Below, in pieces: positions 49,520 to 58,638 of a stretch of DNA of 64,000 nucleotides. The DNA is taken from assembly GCF_037040815.1 (NCBI RefSeq), contig NZ_CP146233.1, positions 1-64,000 of the forward strand. The letters run 5' to 3'. Within the stretch, counting starts at the first letter, position 1. Each line of letters opens with the position of its first letter. The DNA comes from Pararoseomonas sp. SCSIO 73927. Its GTDB lineage: Bacteria; Pseudomonadota; Alphaproteobacteria; Acetobacterales; Acetobacteraceae. The notes under the pieces were generated by a model. That model made no database searches. It was not told the DNA's origin and saw only the letters and a program-made list of their open reading frames with translations. The position numbers and the translations under genes were made by a program.

Positions 49520-50473
49520 CTAGGTTCCTTGCGGGAACAGCAGGGCGATCACCGTCCCCTGGCCATCGGTCACCTCCACCATTCCACCGACCGTGGCTTC
49601 GGCCCGGATGAACGACCGCAGGCCTATGAACGAGACGCGCCGTCCGGCGGACAGCTTCTTGAACCCATCTAGCCCGTCCGTCGACGCCAAGTGCCGAAAC
49701 CGCCCGTAGGCTGCGGACTGTCGGTGATCGTCGGCCCGGGCAGAGGAGAGCCAATAGAGGAGTTCATAGGCACGGTTATGGACGAGCTTGAGGCGGTCGA
49801 TCGCCTCCTGCGGGCTGGCGGGGGCATCCAGTACGGCCGCCGGGGTGAAGGTCGGGCGGGCGCGGCCCTCCTGCAGCAGTGGTCCAGCTTTCCAGACTGG
49901 CTCCAGGTGAGCGATCCGGTTCCTCATGTCGCCAACGAGGTCGATACGAGCGAACAGGACGTCCTGGCGCCGCTGCTTGGCCCAGTAAGCAGGATTGCTG
50001 TTGGCGTGGTTCGGCAGTAGGGCAGTGAGGATTGCTCCCCAATCCACCCTGTCACCCCGGTGGTCGTGGGTGGCGTCCAGAAGGTGCTTCCAGAAGCCGA
50101 AGGTGAGCTTCGAGACGACGTCGTCCGGCGATGGCGAGGGCCAAAGAGGCACTTGGCGCCCGGCCCGCCGACGGTGAGTGATCGCGTGTACCTTCTCGAG
50201 TGAGCGCGGCACCAATCGGAGGTCGTTATACCAGTCCGAGGAGGCCGTTCCTGCAGCTGTCCCGTACCGCACGCTTAATTCCCGGTGGAACGCGTTCCGC
50301 ATCGTCACTTCGAGGTTGTTCAGTAACGCAGTAAGGCTGGCCGAGATCGCGTCGTTCCAGCAGTACACCCCGTAGAGTTCGAGGTCGTCGGCAGGGTTGA
50401 AGAATGCCCGGTAGCTGCTGAGGCGTGGGCCGGAGAGCGCTGCGATGGTCGCGGCGATGTTAGAGGGTTGCAT
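49520..50473 (-). CDS. Abi-like HEPN protein (probable abortive infection RNase)
   Basis: 317 residues. The N-terminal region SSYRAFFNPADDLELYGVYCWNDAISASLTALLNNLEVTMRNAFHREL and the central MRNRIAHLEPVW fit the Abi_2/Abi-like HEPN fold; the RNRIAH segment gives the Rx4H motif of HEPN ribonucleases. Such proteins stop phage growth by cutting RNA. The C-terminal 60 residues (FIGLRSFIRAEATVGGMVEVTDGQGTV) form an extra domain. It stands alone between an IS element and the relaxase gene. Confidence 0.72.
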   Translation of the reverse strand: MQPSNIAATIAALSGPRLSSYRAFFNPADDLELYGVYCWNDAISASLTALLNNLEVTMRNAFHRELSVRYGTAAGTASSDWYNDLRLVPRSLEKVHAITHRRRAGRQVPLWPSPSPDDVVSKLTFGFWKHLLDATHDHRGDRVDWGAILTALLPNHANSNPAYWAKQRRQDVLFARIDLVGDMRNRIAHLEPVWKAGPLLQEGRARPTFTPAAVLDAPASPQEAIDRLKLVHNRAYELLYWLSSARADDHRQSAAYGRFRHLASTDGLDGFKKLSAGRRVSFIGLRSFIRAEATVGGMVEVTDGQGTVIALLFPQGT

Positions 50474-50960
50474 TTCGCCGCAGCAGGCCCTATCTATCTC
50501 GTGTAGGCACGCAGTTTGTACCCTAGTTAGCCCAACGACGCGACGGGAGGCGGGGTCTGCGATGCAATATTTCTTCAGAAAGGGGTCACCGCAAGGTGGC
50601 CCCTTTCGGCATTCTAGGCCTTGCTATGCTGCTTTCTTAGTCCGTTACATGGCGGCCTGCTTGTCCGGCAACAATGCGGCGCTGTTCAGCCTAGAAGTAT
50701 TCCTCCGCTAGCCACATGGCAGTGTTGGAGGTGCCCTGGCTACTTTCCTTAAACTGGTTGGCCATCGGGCCTGTTCCAGACAGCGCCGATAGGGCCCTGA
50801 CGCTTTAAAGAACTTCAGAGCCGCTTCTAGATGCCCGATCATAGCCAGACCACGTCACAGCGGGCGAGCTCAGGCGGACGCTCTCTACGTCCGATTACGA
50901 AGGTGAAGCAGGCATCACGGCACGGGTCTTATACAGCCGCTACCCACCCATTCTCGACGG
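50474..50960. other. Intergenic region before the relaxase 3' end, with a hairpin
   Basis: About 490 bp with no gene that I can support. It contains a 12-bp stem AAAGGGGTCACC / GGTGGCCCCTTT (50579-50606, one G-T pair, GCAA loop) that could be a transcription terminator. The rest is featureless and of mixed composition, consistent with a junction between the Abi gene and the transfer region. Confidence 0.45.
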
Positions 50961-53900
50961 TCACATGCGCGGGCCACGTGGGCGCACTTCCTGCGCCTCT
51001 CTCCTACTCCCCGCGGCGGTCAGCTCAAACCGATCCGCCGCCACCCTTTGTAGTTGATCCAGTGCACTCCGCACCGCCGCAGTGACGGGCTGATGCCCCT
51101 GCTGCCGCGCCAGGTCGTTCCAGTCGCTACCCCGGTCGCCAGCTGGGAAGGATGGCAGAACGGCGACACCGCCCACTGCCGCCGCAGCAGCCTCGGCCTT
51201 CTCCTTCCCCACGTTCGGCAGCGGCACCGCCCGCCTGGGCAGGTGGTGGTCATTGTCCCCGGCAATGATGATGGGTCGCGAAGAGTCGGCCGCCCGGTAT
51301 ACCCTCGCTACTACCGCCAAGTTCCCCGCGTTGAAGGCCACCGCAACCGGCAGGCCGGTAGCCTCGTGCAGCGTAGCCCCCGTGGCGTAGCCCTCAGCTA
51401 TTAGCAGCGGCGCGCCCGGCTTCGGTCGTCCACCGATCAGCATGTGCCCGCCCTCAGTCCTGCCCCCTTTCAAGAACAGCTTGGACCCGTCCACGTTCAC
51501 CCGCTGCACCCCCCAAAGCCGCCCGTCCACTCCCTGCACCGGGACTAACAGCCGGCCACGCCGGTCCTGCCGCAGCCCGTGCGCCTTCACGCCTTTGGCC
51601 GCGAGGTAGGGGTGATCCTTGGCCGGCGTCGCCGCAGCCCATAGGCGATGCGCCATCCTCGCCGCCCGCTCGTGGGTGTCGTGCCGCTCGCGCGCCCGCT
51701 CCGCGGATCTGGCTGCAGCCTCAGCCGCGAACGCCGCCCGCTCGGACGGCACGGTCTGCGCTACCGGTCGCTCGGCCTTCCAGCGGATCTCGGTGCCGGT
51801 CTTATGGTTGCGGATGTAGCCCGCCGGCCAGTCGTCGAGGTGCCCGACGTAGGTTCCCGACTTCTGCCCCTTCCGGTCACCCTCCACAGGGACCCGGTGC
51901 ATCTTCCCGTCCATCTCCGCCGGCCCGGCTACGCGCAGCCCGGCCCTGTGCAGGGCTACGGCGAAGTCCGCCGCGGCGTCGGCCTCGGTGAAGCGCGGCG
52001 CCGCTCGCCGCCCCGGAGCTGCGACAGCGCGCGGGGAGGATGGGGGGATAACCGGGGATGGCGTACGGATGGCCTGAGACGGCACCGCGAGGCTGGCGGG
52101 AGCCTGTGCCCCGTCGCGATTTTGGCGCAATCCCTGGACCGCCTGGGCGGACTTCGCACCCCTGTCCTGCCCCATGCCCGCCAGGACGGCGCCGCGCTCG
52201 TCCAAAGCAAGCGCTAGGCGATCCGCGACTGCGGCCACGGCGCTCTCCTCGCGCCTGCGCTGCGCTGCTCGGCGCACGCTCGGTCGTAGCGACCCGTCCT
52301 TCCCCGCCGCCGTGCGCCGCCAGTAGGCCGCCGCGTCCACCGGCTTCGCTTGGCGCTCGCCCGCGGGCTGGGGCGCCCGGTGCCGCTCAGCCGCTGCCCG
52401 GCTGCGCGCTTGGTTGTGCGCCGCCCGGTCACGTACCGCCCTTGCCTCGCCTTCGGCCGGACGGCGTTCCTCGCGCCCGCTGTCCTGCAGAAAGGTCCCG
52501 CCGGCCCGCCGCAGCCGGTCGGCCAGCTCGCGCACCGCCTGCCAGCGGGCATCGAGCGCCTGCCGCAGCCGCTCCACCGCCTGACCCACCGCCCGGCCGT
52601 CGCGGCGGTCGCGGAACCGCGCCCCCAGCGTCGCCCGCGGCTCGCCCGCCGCCTCGCGCGCCTCGGCCCTCCGGAACCCGGCCTGCATCGCGTGCGCCGA
52701 CGTGCGGCCGACGTCGCGAGCGCGGTCCATGAAGTCGAGTGCCGACGCCTTCGCCGGCTGCTGGGCCAGGTTCCGCGCCACGTTCTCCCATACGTCCACC
52801 GCGGTGATGGGGCGGGCGTCCCCCAGCGCTCGGCGCACCATCACCTCGCGCCGCTCGGCGCCGTCCGAGGTAATGAGCCAAGCGGAATCCTTGTGCCGGC
52901 TCTCGGCCGTGTAGCCCTTGAAGCCCTGCACCCCCGCCGATCCCGCCGGCATGGCGTTGATGTGCTCGCTGCTGGTGATCCCCTGCGCCGCGTCGATGGT
53001 CAGCACGTCACCGGGCGCCAGCCGCGTGCGGCCGTTCTTCTTGTCGGCCAGGCTCTCCCACGACACCGCGCCGTCGCGACCGGCCGCCGTCCGCAGCACG
53101 ATCCCGTCTGCGTTCACGTCGCGCACTTCGAGCACGCTGCCGTTGTTGCCGATGTTGCCCCGGCCGCCGTCAAGGAAGCGGGCGTTGAGGCGGTCGAACA
53201 GCCGCACCCGGTCACCCGGCGCCAGGGTGAGATTGTAGGCGGCGCCGGCCTGGTCGGTCGCGCGCACGCTGAACACGTCGGCCCCCAGCTCGCCCATCGC
53301 CCGGCGTTCCTCGCGCAGCGCCAGGGCCACGGCGCGGGCGTCGGCGTTCGTCGGCGCCGTGACGCTGATGGAGAAGCCGGTATCCCCTGCGTTCGCCTCG
53401 CGCCGCTGCCGCCATAGCTCGGCCACCCGCCGCACGGCGTCGTCGTAGCCGCCCGGCACCGCCTCGGCCGTGCCGTCCGCCCGCTTCATGGCCAGCGCCT
53501 CGGCCGCCTTGCCGTCACGGAACAGCCCGGCGATCTCGCGCTCCCGCTCGGTGCGTTGCCGGCGCGTGGTTAGGATCTCAGGCACCGCCTCCTTCCCCAG
53601 CGCCCGGCGCATGAGGTTCACCACCGGCCCGGCTTCAATGCCCTGGCATTGCTTGTCGTCGCCCACGGCGACGATGCGGAACCCGTGCTGCGCGCGCAGC
53701 CGCAGCAACTCCAGCATCTGCCGGGCGCCCACCTGCCCCAGCTCGTCCACCACCACCACCGTCCGTGGCCCGATCGAGAGGCGACCGGCACGAACCCCAT
53801 GCAAGAAGCCCGTGAGCGCCGCGACATCCCCTACCCCGGCCTCCTTCAGTGGCTCGGCCTGGCGCCAGGCGATGGCCACGCCCACCACGTGGTCGCCCTG

Positions 53901-55601
53901 CGCCTTCCAGGCATCCACCAGCGGGCGCAGCAGGGCGGTCTTGCCCGCCCCGGCCACGCCCACCGCCACGCCCACGGCGCCGCCCGTGCCGAGGCGCACC
54001 ATGGCCGCGTGCTGCGCCTTCCCGTGGTCGTCACCAAAGTCCAAGCCGCTGCGCTCCACCGCGGCAGCCAGGGCAGCGGGGGAAAGGGCGCGGCCGCGAT
54101 CCGCAGCAGCGGCCTTGGCCAGCGCCACAGCCTTCTCCTCCTGAGCGACGTGCAGCGCCGTTGTCACCCGGACCTCGTCGCGCTCGCCCTCGCGACCCCA
54201 CACCAGCCCCGTGAGCTGGCCATCCTGGCGCACCCCGCGCTCGCGCATGGCCCGCGTCAGGGCGTCCACATCCGCCCGGCCGCCCTCCGCCCCCGGCGTG
54301 ATACCGGCCGCGATCAGGGCGCGGGCCGCCGCGGCGCGCAGGTCCGCCCCGTTGAGGACCGAAGCGCGGGAGAACTCGGCTTCGAGGAAGGGCAACGCCG
54401 CTTCATAGGCACCTTCCAGGCGGGCCGCCCGGCTCTGCTCCCTTGGCGCCCCGGCGCCTTGGCGTCGTGGCACCACGACGCCGCGGTGCTCCCAGCCGAT
54501 GGCCGCGGCCTGGCCGCGCCAGGCGGCGAAGTCGCTGAGGTCGTCCTCCTTGTTCTTACGGGCCGCCTTCGTGCCGCCCTTGAGGAAGTCCACCTGCATG
54601 TCCGGTGTCATGGCGTCCCAATCGAGGCCGCGCTTGGCTGCCTCCGCCCGCGCCGCCTCGGTGCCGTCGCGGGTGCGCTTGCTGAATGCCTCGCACACCG
54701 CCTCCGGGATGGCCGGCAGCCGGGCCATGCCGGTGCGCTCCTCCAGCTCCACCGCCACCCCGACGCGCCGCAGGTTCGCGGCGATCTGCGCCTGGTAGAA
54801 GGCACCGAACTCGTGGATGCGCCCGTGGGCGGCCTTGAGGTCCAGGGCGCCCAGGTGACCGCCATCCGTCAGAACCAGGTTGGGCACCGCGCAATGGGTG
54901 TGGAGCTGCGGATCGCCGGCCCCGGAGGGGTCACGGTCGGGCCGTAGGGTATGCAGCTCGGTCGTCACCTCGCCGGTTTTGGGGTCGGGCCGCTTCACCT
55001 CGGCGGTCGCCCGGGCCGTGAAGTGCTCGAAGCCAATCCAGGCGACGTGCCCGGCCTCGGTACCGCCCATACCGGCCTTGCCGCGGCGGACCTGGCCGAT
55101 TTCGCGGGACACGTAGCGCAGCGAGGCGTCGACCGCGTCTCGGTGCGCCTGGAGGATGGTCGCCCGCTCGGCCTCGGTCGGAGCGAAGGCCCATGCCAGG
55201 CTCACGCTCTTGGGGGCGGAGAAGCACAGGTCGATGTAGCTGACGCTGCGCGTGGTTGCGGCCTCGTTCGTCACCAGCTCGCCCCCGTCCGCGCGCCGGC
55301 CGGCGAGGATCTGGCTCACCTGTTCGACGGTCGGGATGCCGTGCGGGTCGATCCCCAGCGCCGATGCCAGGCCGGGATGCATGTCCCGCCGCGGCTGCGG
55401 CCGGGTGCCACGGCGCGGCGCCTCCGGCCCCGGCTCGCCGTCCGGTCCCGGCCCAGCCCCCAGCTCGGCCGCCCGGTTCCGGGTGTAATAGTCGCCCATC
55501 GCCACGGCCTCGGGCGATAGCGTCTCCTCCATCAGGTGATCGGCCATCGCCCGTGCGCCGCCCGGAATGGCGATGGCTGCGCCCTTGCGAAAGGTCAGCA
55601 C
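50961..55601 (-). CDS. traA: MobF relaxase-helicase with C-terminal Toprim primase-like domain
   Basis: 1546 residues, a fusion of three activities. The TrwC-type relaxase is at the N-terminus: tyrosines in MGDYYTRNRA (38-39), then YIDLCFSAPKSVSLAWA and the metal site GDPQLHTHCAVPN near 235. A RecD/TraI helicase follows with Walker A GVAGAGKTALLRPL near 548, VVVVDELGQVG and VAVGDDKQCQGI. After a long Arg/Ala-rich linker (1000-1230), a Toprim-type module appears: DHPYLAAKGVKAHGLR, GVQRVNVDGSKLFLKGG, LLIAEGYATGATLHEATG near 1400 and IIIAGDNDHH. It nicks oriT, unwinds the strand and may prime the complementary strand in the recipient. GTG start 55601; ATG 55547 is possible. Confidence 0.93.
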   Translation of the reverse strand: MLTFRKGAAIAIPGGARAMADHLMEETLSPEAVAMGDYYTRNRAAELGAGPGPDGEPGPEAPRRGTRPQPRRDMHPGLASALGIDPHGIPTVEQVSQILAGRRADGGELVTNEAATTRSVSYIDLCFSAPKSVSLAWAFAPTEAERATILQAHRDAVDASLRYVSREIGQVRRGKAGMGGTEAGHVAWIGFEHFTARATAEVKRPDPKTGEVTTELHTLRPDRDPSGAGDPQLHTHCAVPNLVLTDGGHLGALDLKAAHGRIHEFGAFYQAQIAANLRRVGVAVELEERTGMARLPAIPEAVCEAFSKRTRDGTEAARAEAAKRGLDWDAMTPDMQVDFLKGGTKAARKNKEDDLSDFAAWRGQAAAIGWEHRGVVVPRRQGAGAPREQSRAARLEGAYEAALPFLEAEFSRASVLNGADLRAAAARALIAAGITPGAEGGRADVDALTRAMRERGVRQDGQLTGLVWGREGERDEVRVTTALHVAQEEKAVALAKAAAADRGRALSPAALAAAVERSGLDFGDDHGKAQHAAMVRLGTGGAVGVAVGVAGAGKTALLRPLVDAWKAQGDHVVGVAIAWRQAEPLKEAGVGDVAALTGFLHGVRAGRLSIGPRTVVVVDELGQVGARQMLELLRLRAQHGFRIVAVGDDKQCQGIEAGPVVNLMRRALGKEAVPEILTTRRQRTEREREIAGLFRDGKAAEALAMKRADGTAEAVPGGYDDAVRRVAELWRQRREANAGDTGFSISVTAPTNADARAVALALREERRAMGELGADVFSVRATDQAGAAYNLTLAPGDRVRLFDRLNARFLDGGRGNIGNNGSVLEVRDVNADGIVLRTAAGRDGAVSWESLADKKNGRTRLAPGDVLTIDAAQGITSSEHINAMPAGSAGVQGFKGYTAESRHKDSAWLITSDGAERREVMVRRALGDARPITAVDVWENVARNLAQQPAKASALDFMDRARDVGRTSAHAMQAGFRRAEAREAAGEPRATLGARFRDRRDGRAVGQAVERLRQALDARWQAVRELADRLRRAGGTFLQDSGREERRPAEGEARAVRDRAAHNQARSRAAAERHRAPQPAGERQAKPVDAAAYWRRTAAGKDGSLRPSVRRAAQRRREESAVAAVADRLALALDERGAVLAGMGQDRGAKSAQAVQGLRQNRDGAQAPASLAVPSQAIRTPSPVIPPSSPRAVAAPGRRAAPRFTEADAAADFAVALHRAGLRVAGPAEMDGKMHRVPVEGDRKGQKSGTYVGHLDDWPAGYIRNHKTGTEIRWKAERPVAQTVPSERAAFAAEAAARSAERARERHDTHERAARMAHRLWAAATPAKDHPYLAAKGVKAHGLRQDRRGRLLVPVQGVDGRLWGVQRVNVDGSKLFLKGGRTEGGHMLIGGRPKPGAPLLIAEGYATGATLHEATGLPVAVAFNAGNLAVVARVYRAADSSRPIIIAGDNDHHLPRRAVPLPNVGKEKAEAAAAAVGGVAVLPSFPAGDRGSDWNDLARQQGHQPVTAAVRSALDQLQRVAADRFELTAAGSRREAQEVRPRGPRM

Positions 55602-55613
55602 CAGACGGACCTG

Positions 55614-55982
55614 CTACTGCTGTGACGCCGGCCCCGGGCGCTGGCCAGCAGGGGTTTCGTCATCGTCCACCGGCCTGCCGCTGGCAGCAGCCTCGATGCG
55701 GTGCAGGACCTCGGTCTGCTCATCCAGGCGCTGCACGATCTGCGTCAGCAGCCCCGGTAACGGGCTCTCGCCGGCCTCTTCGGTCGCCGCCTCCATGATC
55801 GCCTGCAGCATTTCGGTGTGGGTGCCCTGCGTCTCCACCATCATCCGCAGCCCCTGGGTCAGCGTTTCAACGGTGTCCCGGAGGCGGGCCAGCTCGGCGG
55901 CGATGGCGTCTGACAAAGCGGCATCCTCGGTAGCAGTGGTCGGGCGCCACCTAACCATCTCTAGCGGGGATGAGACCAGCAC
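55614..55982 (-). CDS. Coiled-coil accessory protein upstream of the relaxase
   Basis: 122 residues, strongly helical with heptad-like spacing (AELARLRDTVETLTQGLRMMVETQGTHTEMLQAIM, then LLTQIVQRLDEQTEVLHRIEAA). No DNA-binding motif is obvious. It starts at the edge of the candidate oriT and ends 12 bases before the relaxase gene, so a relaxosome accessory role is likely. ATG 55958 is an alternative start. Confidence 0.55.
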   Translation of the reverse strand: MLVSSPLEMVRWRPTTATEDAALSDAIAAELARLRDTVETLTQGLRMMVETQGTHTEMLQAIMEAATEEAGESPLPGLLTQIVQRLDEQTEVLHRIEAAASGRPVDDDETPAGQRPGPASQQ

Positions 55983-56178
55983 CTTCTAGGGTGCAATGGT
56001 CTGTAGTGACCTTCTCTACTCCCCTCCCCCCGTCTCTTGTGTCCTGTTTATCTCTTCCTTGTGCCTCTCCTGTCTCCTCAGCGGGTAACTCTGTCTGTTC
56101 CTGTCTGTCCTTGTCCCTTCGTTATGCCTTCGACGTCCCCTCTATGTGTCTTAAACGTCTCTTAGTGGTGTCGAACCG
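55983..56178. other. Candidate origin of transfer (oriT)
   Basis: A 195-bp gap between divergent mobilisation genes. The plus strand is extremely pyrimidine-rich from about 56011 to 56170, with runs such as CCCCTCCCCCC and the tandem 10-mers CTGTCTGTTC and CTGTCTGTCC (56091-56110). Strand asymmetry, direct repeats and location beside a MobF relaxase are typical of oriT; no nic consensus can be assigned by eye. Promoters for both directions must also lie here. Confidence 0.5.
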
Positions 56179-56757
56179 GTGCCTTATACGTATCTAATTG
56201 GGAACGCGGGGTTGCACCTATGGGCTCCCTTGGGCCAGGATTCCGAGCAGTTGCAACTACGGATGATCGGCTTGGCGGACCCTTCCACCCCACCCGCGAC
56301 CAAGATGGCGCAGGAGGCATTCGGCCAGCTTTCGGGCCGCTCTCCCCTGCTCGGCTGGATGCGCCAACACCATGCCCTGATCACCGAGCGGATGAACACG
56401 GTTCGGCCGAGTTGGGACAGCATTGCCCGCACCCTGGCCGACCTGGGCATCCGTGATGCCAACGGCGAGCCGCCAAAAACGGAAGCGGTGCGGCGGGCCT
56501 ACCATCGCGTCACAGGCGCCCTGAACGCTAAGGGACAGCGACGGCGACGGTCCAAGGCGGAAATGGCCGTGGCGAAGGCTGGAGCTTCCCGCACGCCCGC
56601 AACCGCTCCCACAGCCGCCCCAACGCCTCCTCCACCCGTCGCGCCTCCTGCCCTCGCAGCGGCACCTTCCCCACCAGTTCGCCCGGCCTTTGATCCGACC
56701 GAAGGCGCCTTCGATCCGAAGCCGCCCCCGCGGTTCAAGCCAGCGTCCCTGAAATGA
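56179..56757 (+). CDS. Mobilisation accessory protein
   Basis: 192 residues from GTG 56179. Core: MAQEAFGQLSGRSPLLGWMRQHHALITERMNTVRPSWDSIARTLADLGI and PPKTEAVRRAYHRVTGALNAKGQ, which looks like a helical DNA-binding module found in TraK/MobC-type relaxosome proteins, followed by a long Pro/Ala-rich tail. It faces away from the relaxase across the candidate oriT and overlaps the ATPase gene by 4 bases. ATG 56263 may be the true start, giving 164 residues. Confidence 0.6.
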   Translation: MPYTYLIGNAGLHLWAPLGQDSEQLQLRMIGLADPSTPPATKMAQEAFGQLSGRSPLLGWMRQHHALITERMNTVRPSWDSIARTLADLGIRDANGEPPKTEAVRRAYHRVTGALNAKGQRRRRSKAEMAVAKAGASRTPATAPTAAPTPPPPVAPPALAAAPSPPVRPAFDPTEGAFDPKPPPRFKPASLK

Positions 56758-57689
56758 CCAGAGTACCAGCCATGAAGAACACCCCGTCCGTAGCGCCCCA
56801 GCCCGACCCCTCCCCCACGCCTAGCCCTCGTCTATTCGGCCGGGCCCGCTCGATTGAGGGCGAGCGGGAGATCCCGGTCGGACCGGCGGCCCGTCCTCGC
56901 GACGGCGCCGCTGCAGCCCTGCCCACTGTGCCGGCCGTAGACCTCGGGGACGGTCCCAAGGCGCTGTTCGTCATGGGGCCGGGCCGCAGCGGTAAGACCA
57001 CGCTGCTGCGCTACATCCTGGAGGAGGCCCGCTCCGGGCAGCCGGCCCCGATAGCCGCGGCGCTCGATCCGCAGAACCGGTCGCTGGCCACCTTCGTCAA
57101 CGACGTGGCGCAGCCCGATACAAACGATCCCACCGGTGTCGCCCGCTGGGCAGAAGAATTGCTCGGCTTCGTCATGACCGAGAAGCAGAGCGCCCTGCTC
57201 GACATGGGCGGCGGCGATCTGAGCATGGGCAAGCTGCTGGAGGACGTGCCTGACCTGGCCGGCAGCCTGGAAGAGGCCGGCGTGCATCCAGTCGCGATCT
57301 ACACCCTATCCCCACGCGTCGATGATCTGAGCGTGCTGGCCGGCTACGAGGCGCAGGGCTTTCAGCCCAAGGCCACGGCGCTGATCCTCAACGCCGGCCT
57401 GGCCGACCCCACCATGCCGCGGGAGGACGCCTTCGCCCGCGTGCTACGGCACAGCGCTTTCCGGGCCGCCGTGGAGCGCGGGGCGGTGCCGATCTGGATG
57501 CCGCGGCTGGATGCGGGCGTTGCAGCCGAGATCGAAGGCAAGCGGCTCCGCTTCGGCCAAGCGCGCGACGGCCAGACCCCGGCCGACCAGCCCGGCGCCA
57601 TTCTCGGCCCGTTCGACCGCTCTCGCGTCCGCAAGTGGATGGCGGACATGGCCGCGTCCCTAGTGCCGATCCGGTCCTGGATTCCGTGA
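56754..57689 (+). CDS. TraL/ParA-like P-loop ATPase of the transfer region
   Basis: 311 residues with a disordered N-terminus and a P-loop ATPase: Walker A FVMGPGRSGKTTLLRYIL near residue 75, then SALLDMGGGDLSMGKLLEDVPD (Walker B region) and FQPKATALILNAGL. This resembles the zeta-like/MinD-type TraL proteins found next to oriT on plasmids of this kind. Role in transfer is unclear; it may help position the relaxosome. Coupled to both neighbours. Confidence 0.68.
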   Translation: MTRVPAMKNTPSVAPQPDPSPTPSPRLFGRARSIEGEREIPVGPAARPRDGAAAALPTVPAVDLGDGPKALFVMGPGRSGKTTLLRYILEEARSGQPAPIAAALDPQNRSLATFVNDVAQPDTNDPTGVARWAEELLGFVMTEKQSALLDMGGGDLSMGKLLEDVPDLAGSLEEAGVHPVAIYTLSPRVDDLSVLAGYEAQGFQPKATALILNAGLADPTMPREDAFARVLRHSAFRAAVERGAVPIWMPRLDAGVAAEIEGKRLRFGQARDGQTPADQPGAILGPFDRSRVRKWMADMAASLVPIRSWIP

Positions 57690-58285
57690 GCACGACGACT
57701 GCGGCGGCGCCCTCGGACCCGCGCGCAGCGATCGGCCGCGCGCGGGCCGATCTGCGCCTCGCGGCCTCGAAGGCGCAACTGGAGGGCGACCCGCTCGGTC
57801 CGGTTCTCGAGGCCTTCGGGGCCAGCCTCGGCGCCATGGGCGAAGTGCTGGACCACGTAGAGTCTAGCCGGCAGCCGCTGGACGCTTCAGCGCAGGCCGA
57901 GATGACGCGCCAGCTCGTGAAGGCATGCCGGGCCGACTTCGTGCGCCAAGCCGGCGCGCAGTCCCGGCGTTTGGCCGTGCTGTCGGGCGCCGGGGCGGCG
58001 GTGCTGCTGCTGGGCGCGCTGGGCGGCGGCTATCTGTGGGGAAGATCGACGGAGGCGGCGGAAGTGCGCGAGGCCACGGGCATTATCCGCGCCGCGCTGT
58101 CGGACGGCTCGGCCTCGGCTCGGGCATGGGCCGACGCCATCCGCCGCAATGACCTTGTAGGCCTCCTGTCGCGCTGCGAGGGGCGGGCGGTTTGGGCCGA
58201 TGCCGCTGGCCGGCGGGCCTGCGCCGTGCCGCTGTGGCTGGATGAGGCTCCACCGCCGGCGGCGCCGGCGGGGTCACGCTCGTAG
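57686..58285 (+). CDS. Single-span membrane protein of the transfer region
   Basis: 199 residues from GTG 57686, overlapping the ATPase stop (GTGA). A cytoplasmic helical N-terminus (ARADLRLAASKAQLEGDPLG, FGASLGAMGEVLDHVESS), one membrane helix (LAVLSGAGAAVLLLGALGGGYLWG) and a small outer domain with two Cys (LLSRCEGRAVW, RRACAVPLW). Family not recognised beyond general likeness to DUF6118-type proteins. Confidence 0.6.
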   Translation: MSTTTAAAPSDPRAAIGRARADLRLAASKAQLEGDPLGPVLEAFGASLGAMGEVLDHVESSRQPLDASAQAEMTRQLVKACRADFVRQAGAQSRRLAVLSGAGAAVLLLGALGGGYLWGRSTEAAEVREATGIIRAALSDGSASARAWADAIRRNDLVGLLSRCEGRAVWADAAGRRACAVPLWLDEAPPPAAPAGSRS

Positions 58286-58584
58286 TGGCGGCGCCTTTCC
58301 CACGGGCGATCCGCGGGGTGGGCTCTGCACTCCGCGCCGCTGCCTGGCTGCTGCTCGCCCCGCTGCTCTACCTGGTGCGGGGACCAGCGAGGGTCTTGCT
58401 GGCCGTGATGGGCTTCCTGGGCATCGTATGCGCCTTCGCGGGCCTCCTCGGCATCCGCTCCGCACTCGACGCGGGGCAACCGCTCTGGGAGGCGCTTGGC
58501 ATGATTTGGGGTGGTGGGGCTGTTGGGATGCTCTGCCTTGGGCTGCGCGCGCGCATTTCCCGCATGTGGAATGACTATGACTGA
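58285..58584 (+). CDS. Small membrane protein
   Basis: 99 residues with two or three hydrophobic segments (AAAWLLLAPLLYLVRGPARVLLAVMGFLGIVCAFAGLLG and WGGGAVGMLCLGL). GTG 58285 overlaps the preceding TAG, so it is the last gene of this short operon. Function unknown. Confidence 0.6.
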   Translation: MAAPFPRAIRGVGSALRAAAWLLLAPLLYLVRGPARVLLAVMGFLGIVCAFAGLLGIRSALDAGQPLWEALGMIWGGGAVGMLCLGLRARISRMWNDYD

Positions 58585-58597
58585 CAAGCGCCAAGCT

Positions 58598-58626
58598 GTC
58601 TTGCGTATTACTGCTTTACGCAAGAC
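58598..58626. repeat. Perfect 10-bp inverted repeat between convergent genes
   Basis: GTCTTGCGTA (58598-58607) and TACGCAAGAC (58617-58626) around TTACTGCTT. It could terminate transcription from both sides, but the same words (TTTACG, GCGTA, GACG) recur inside and upstream of the adjacent parA gene, so a centromere element is also possible. Confidence 0.55.
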
Positions 58627-58638
58627 GGCTTTGCGGTT

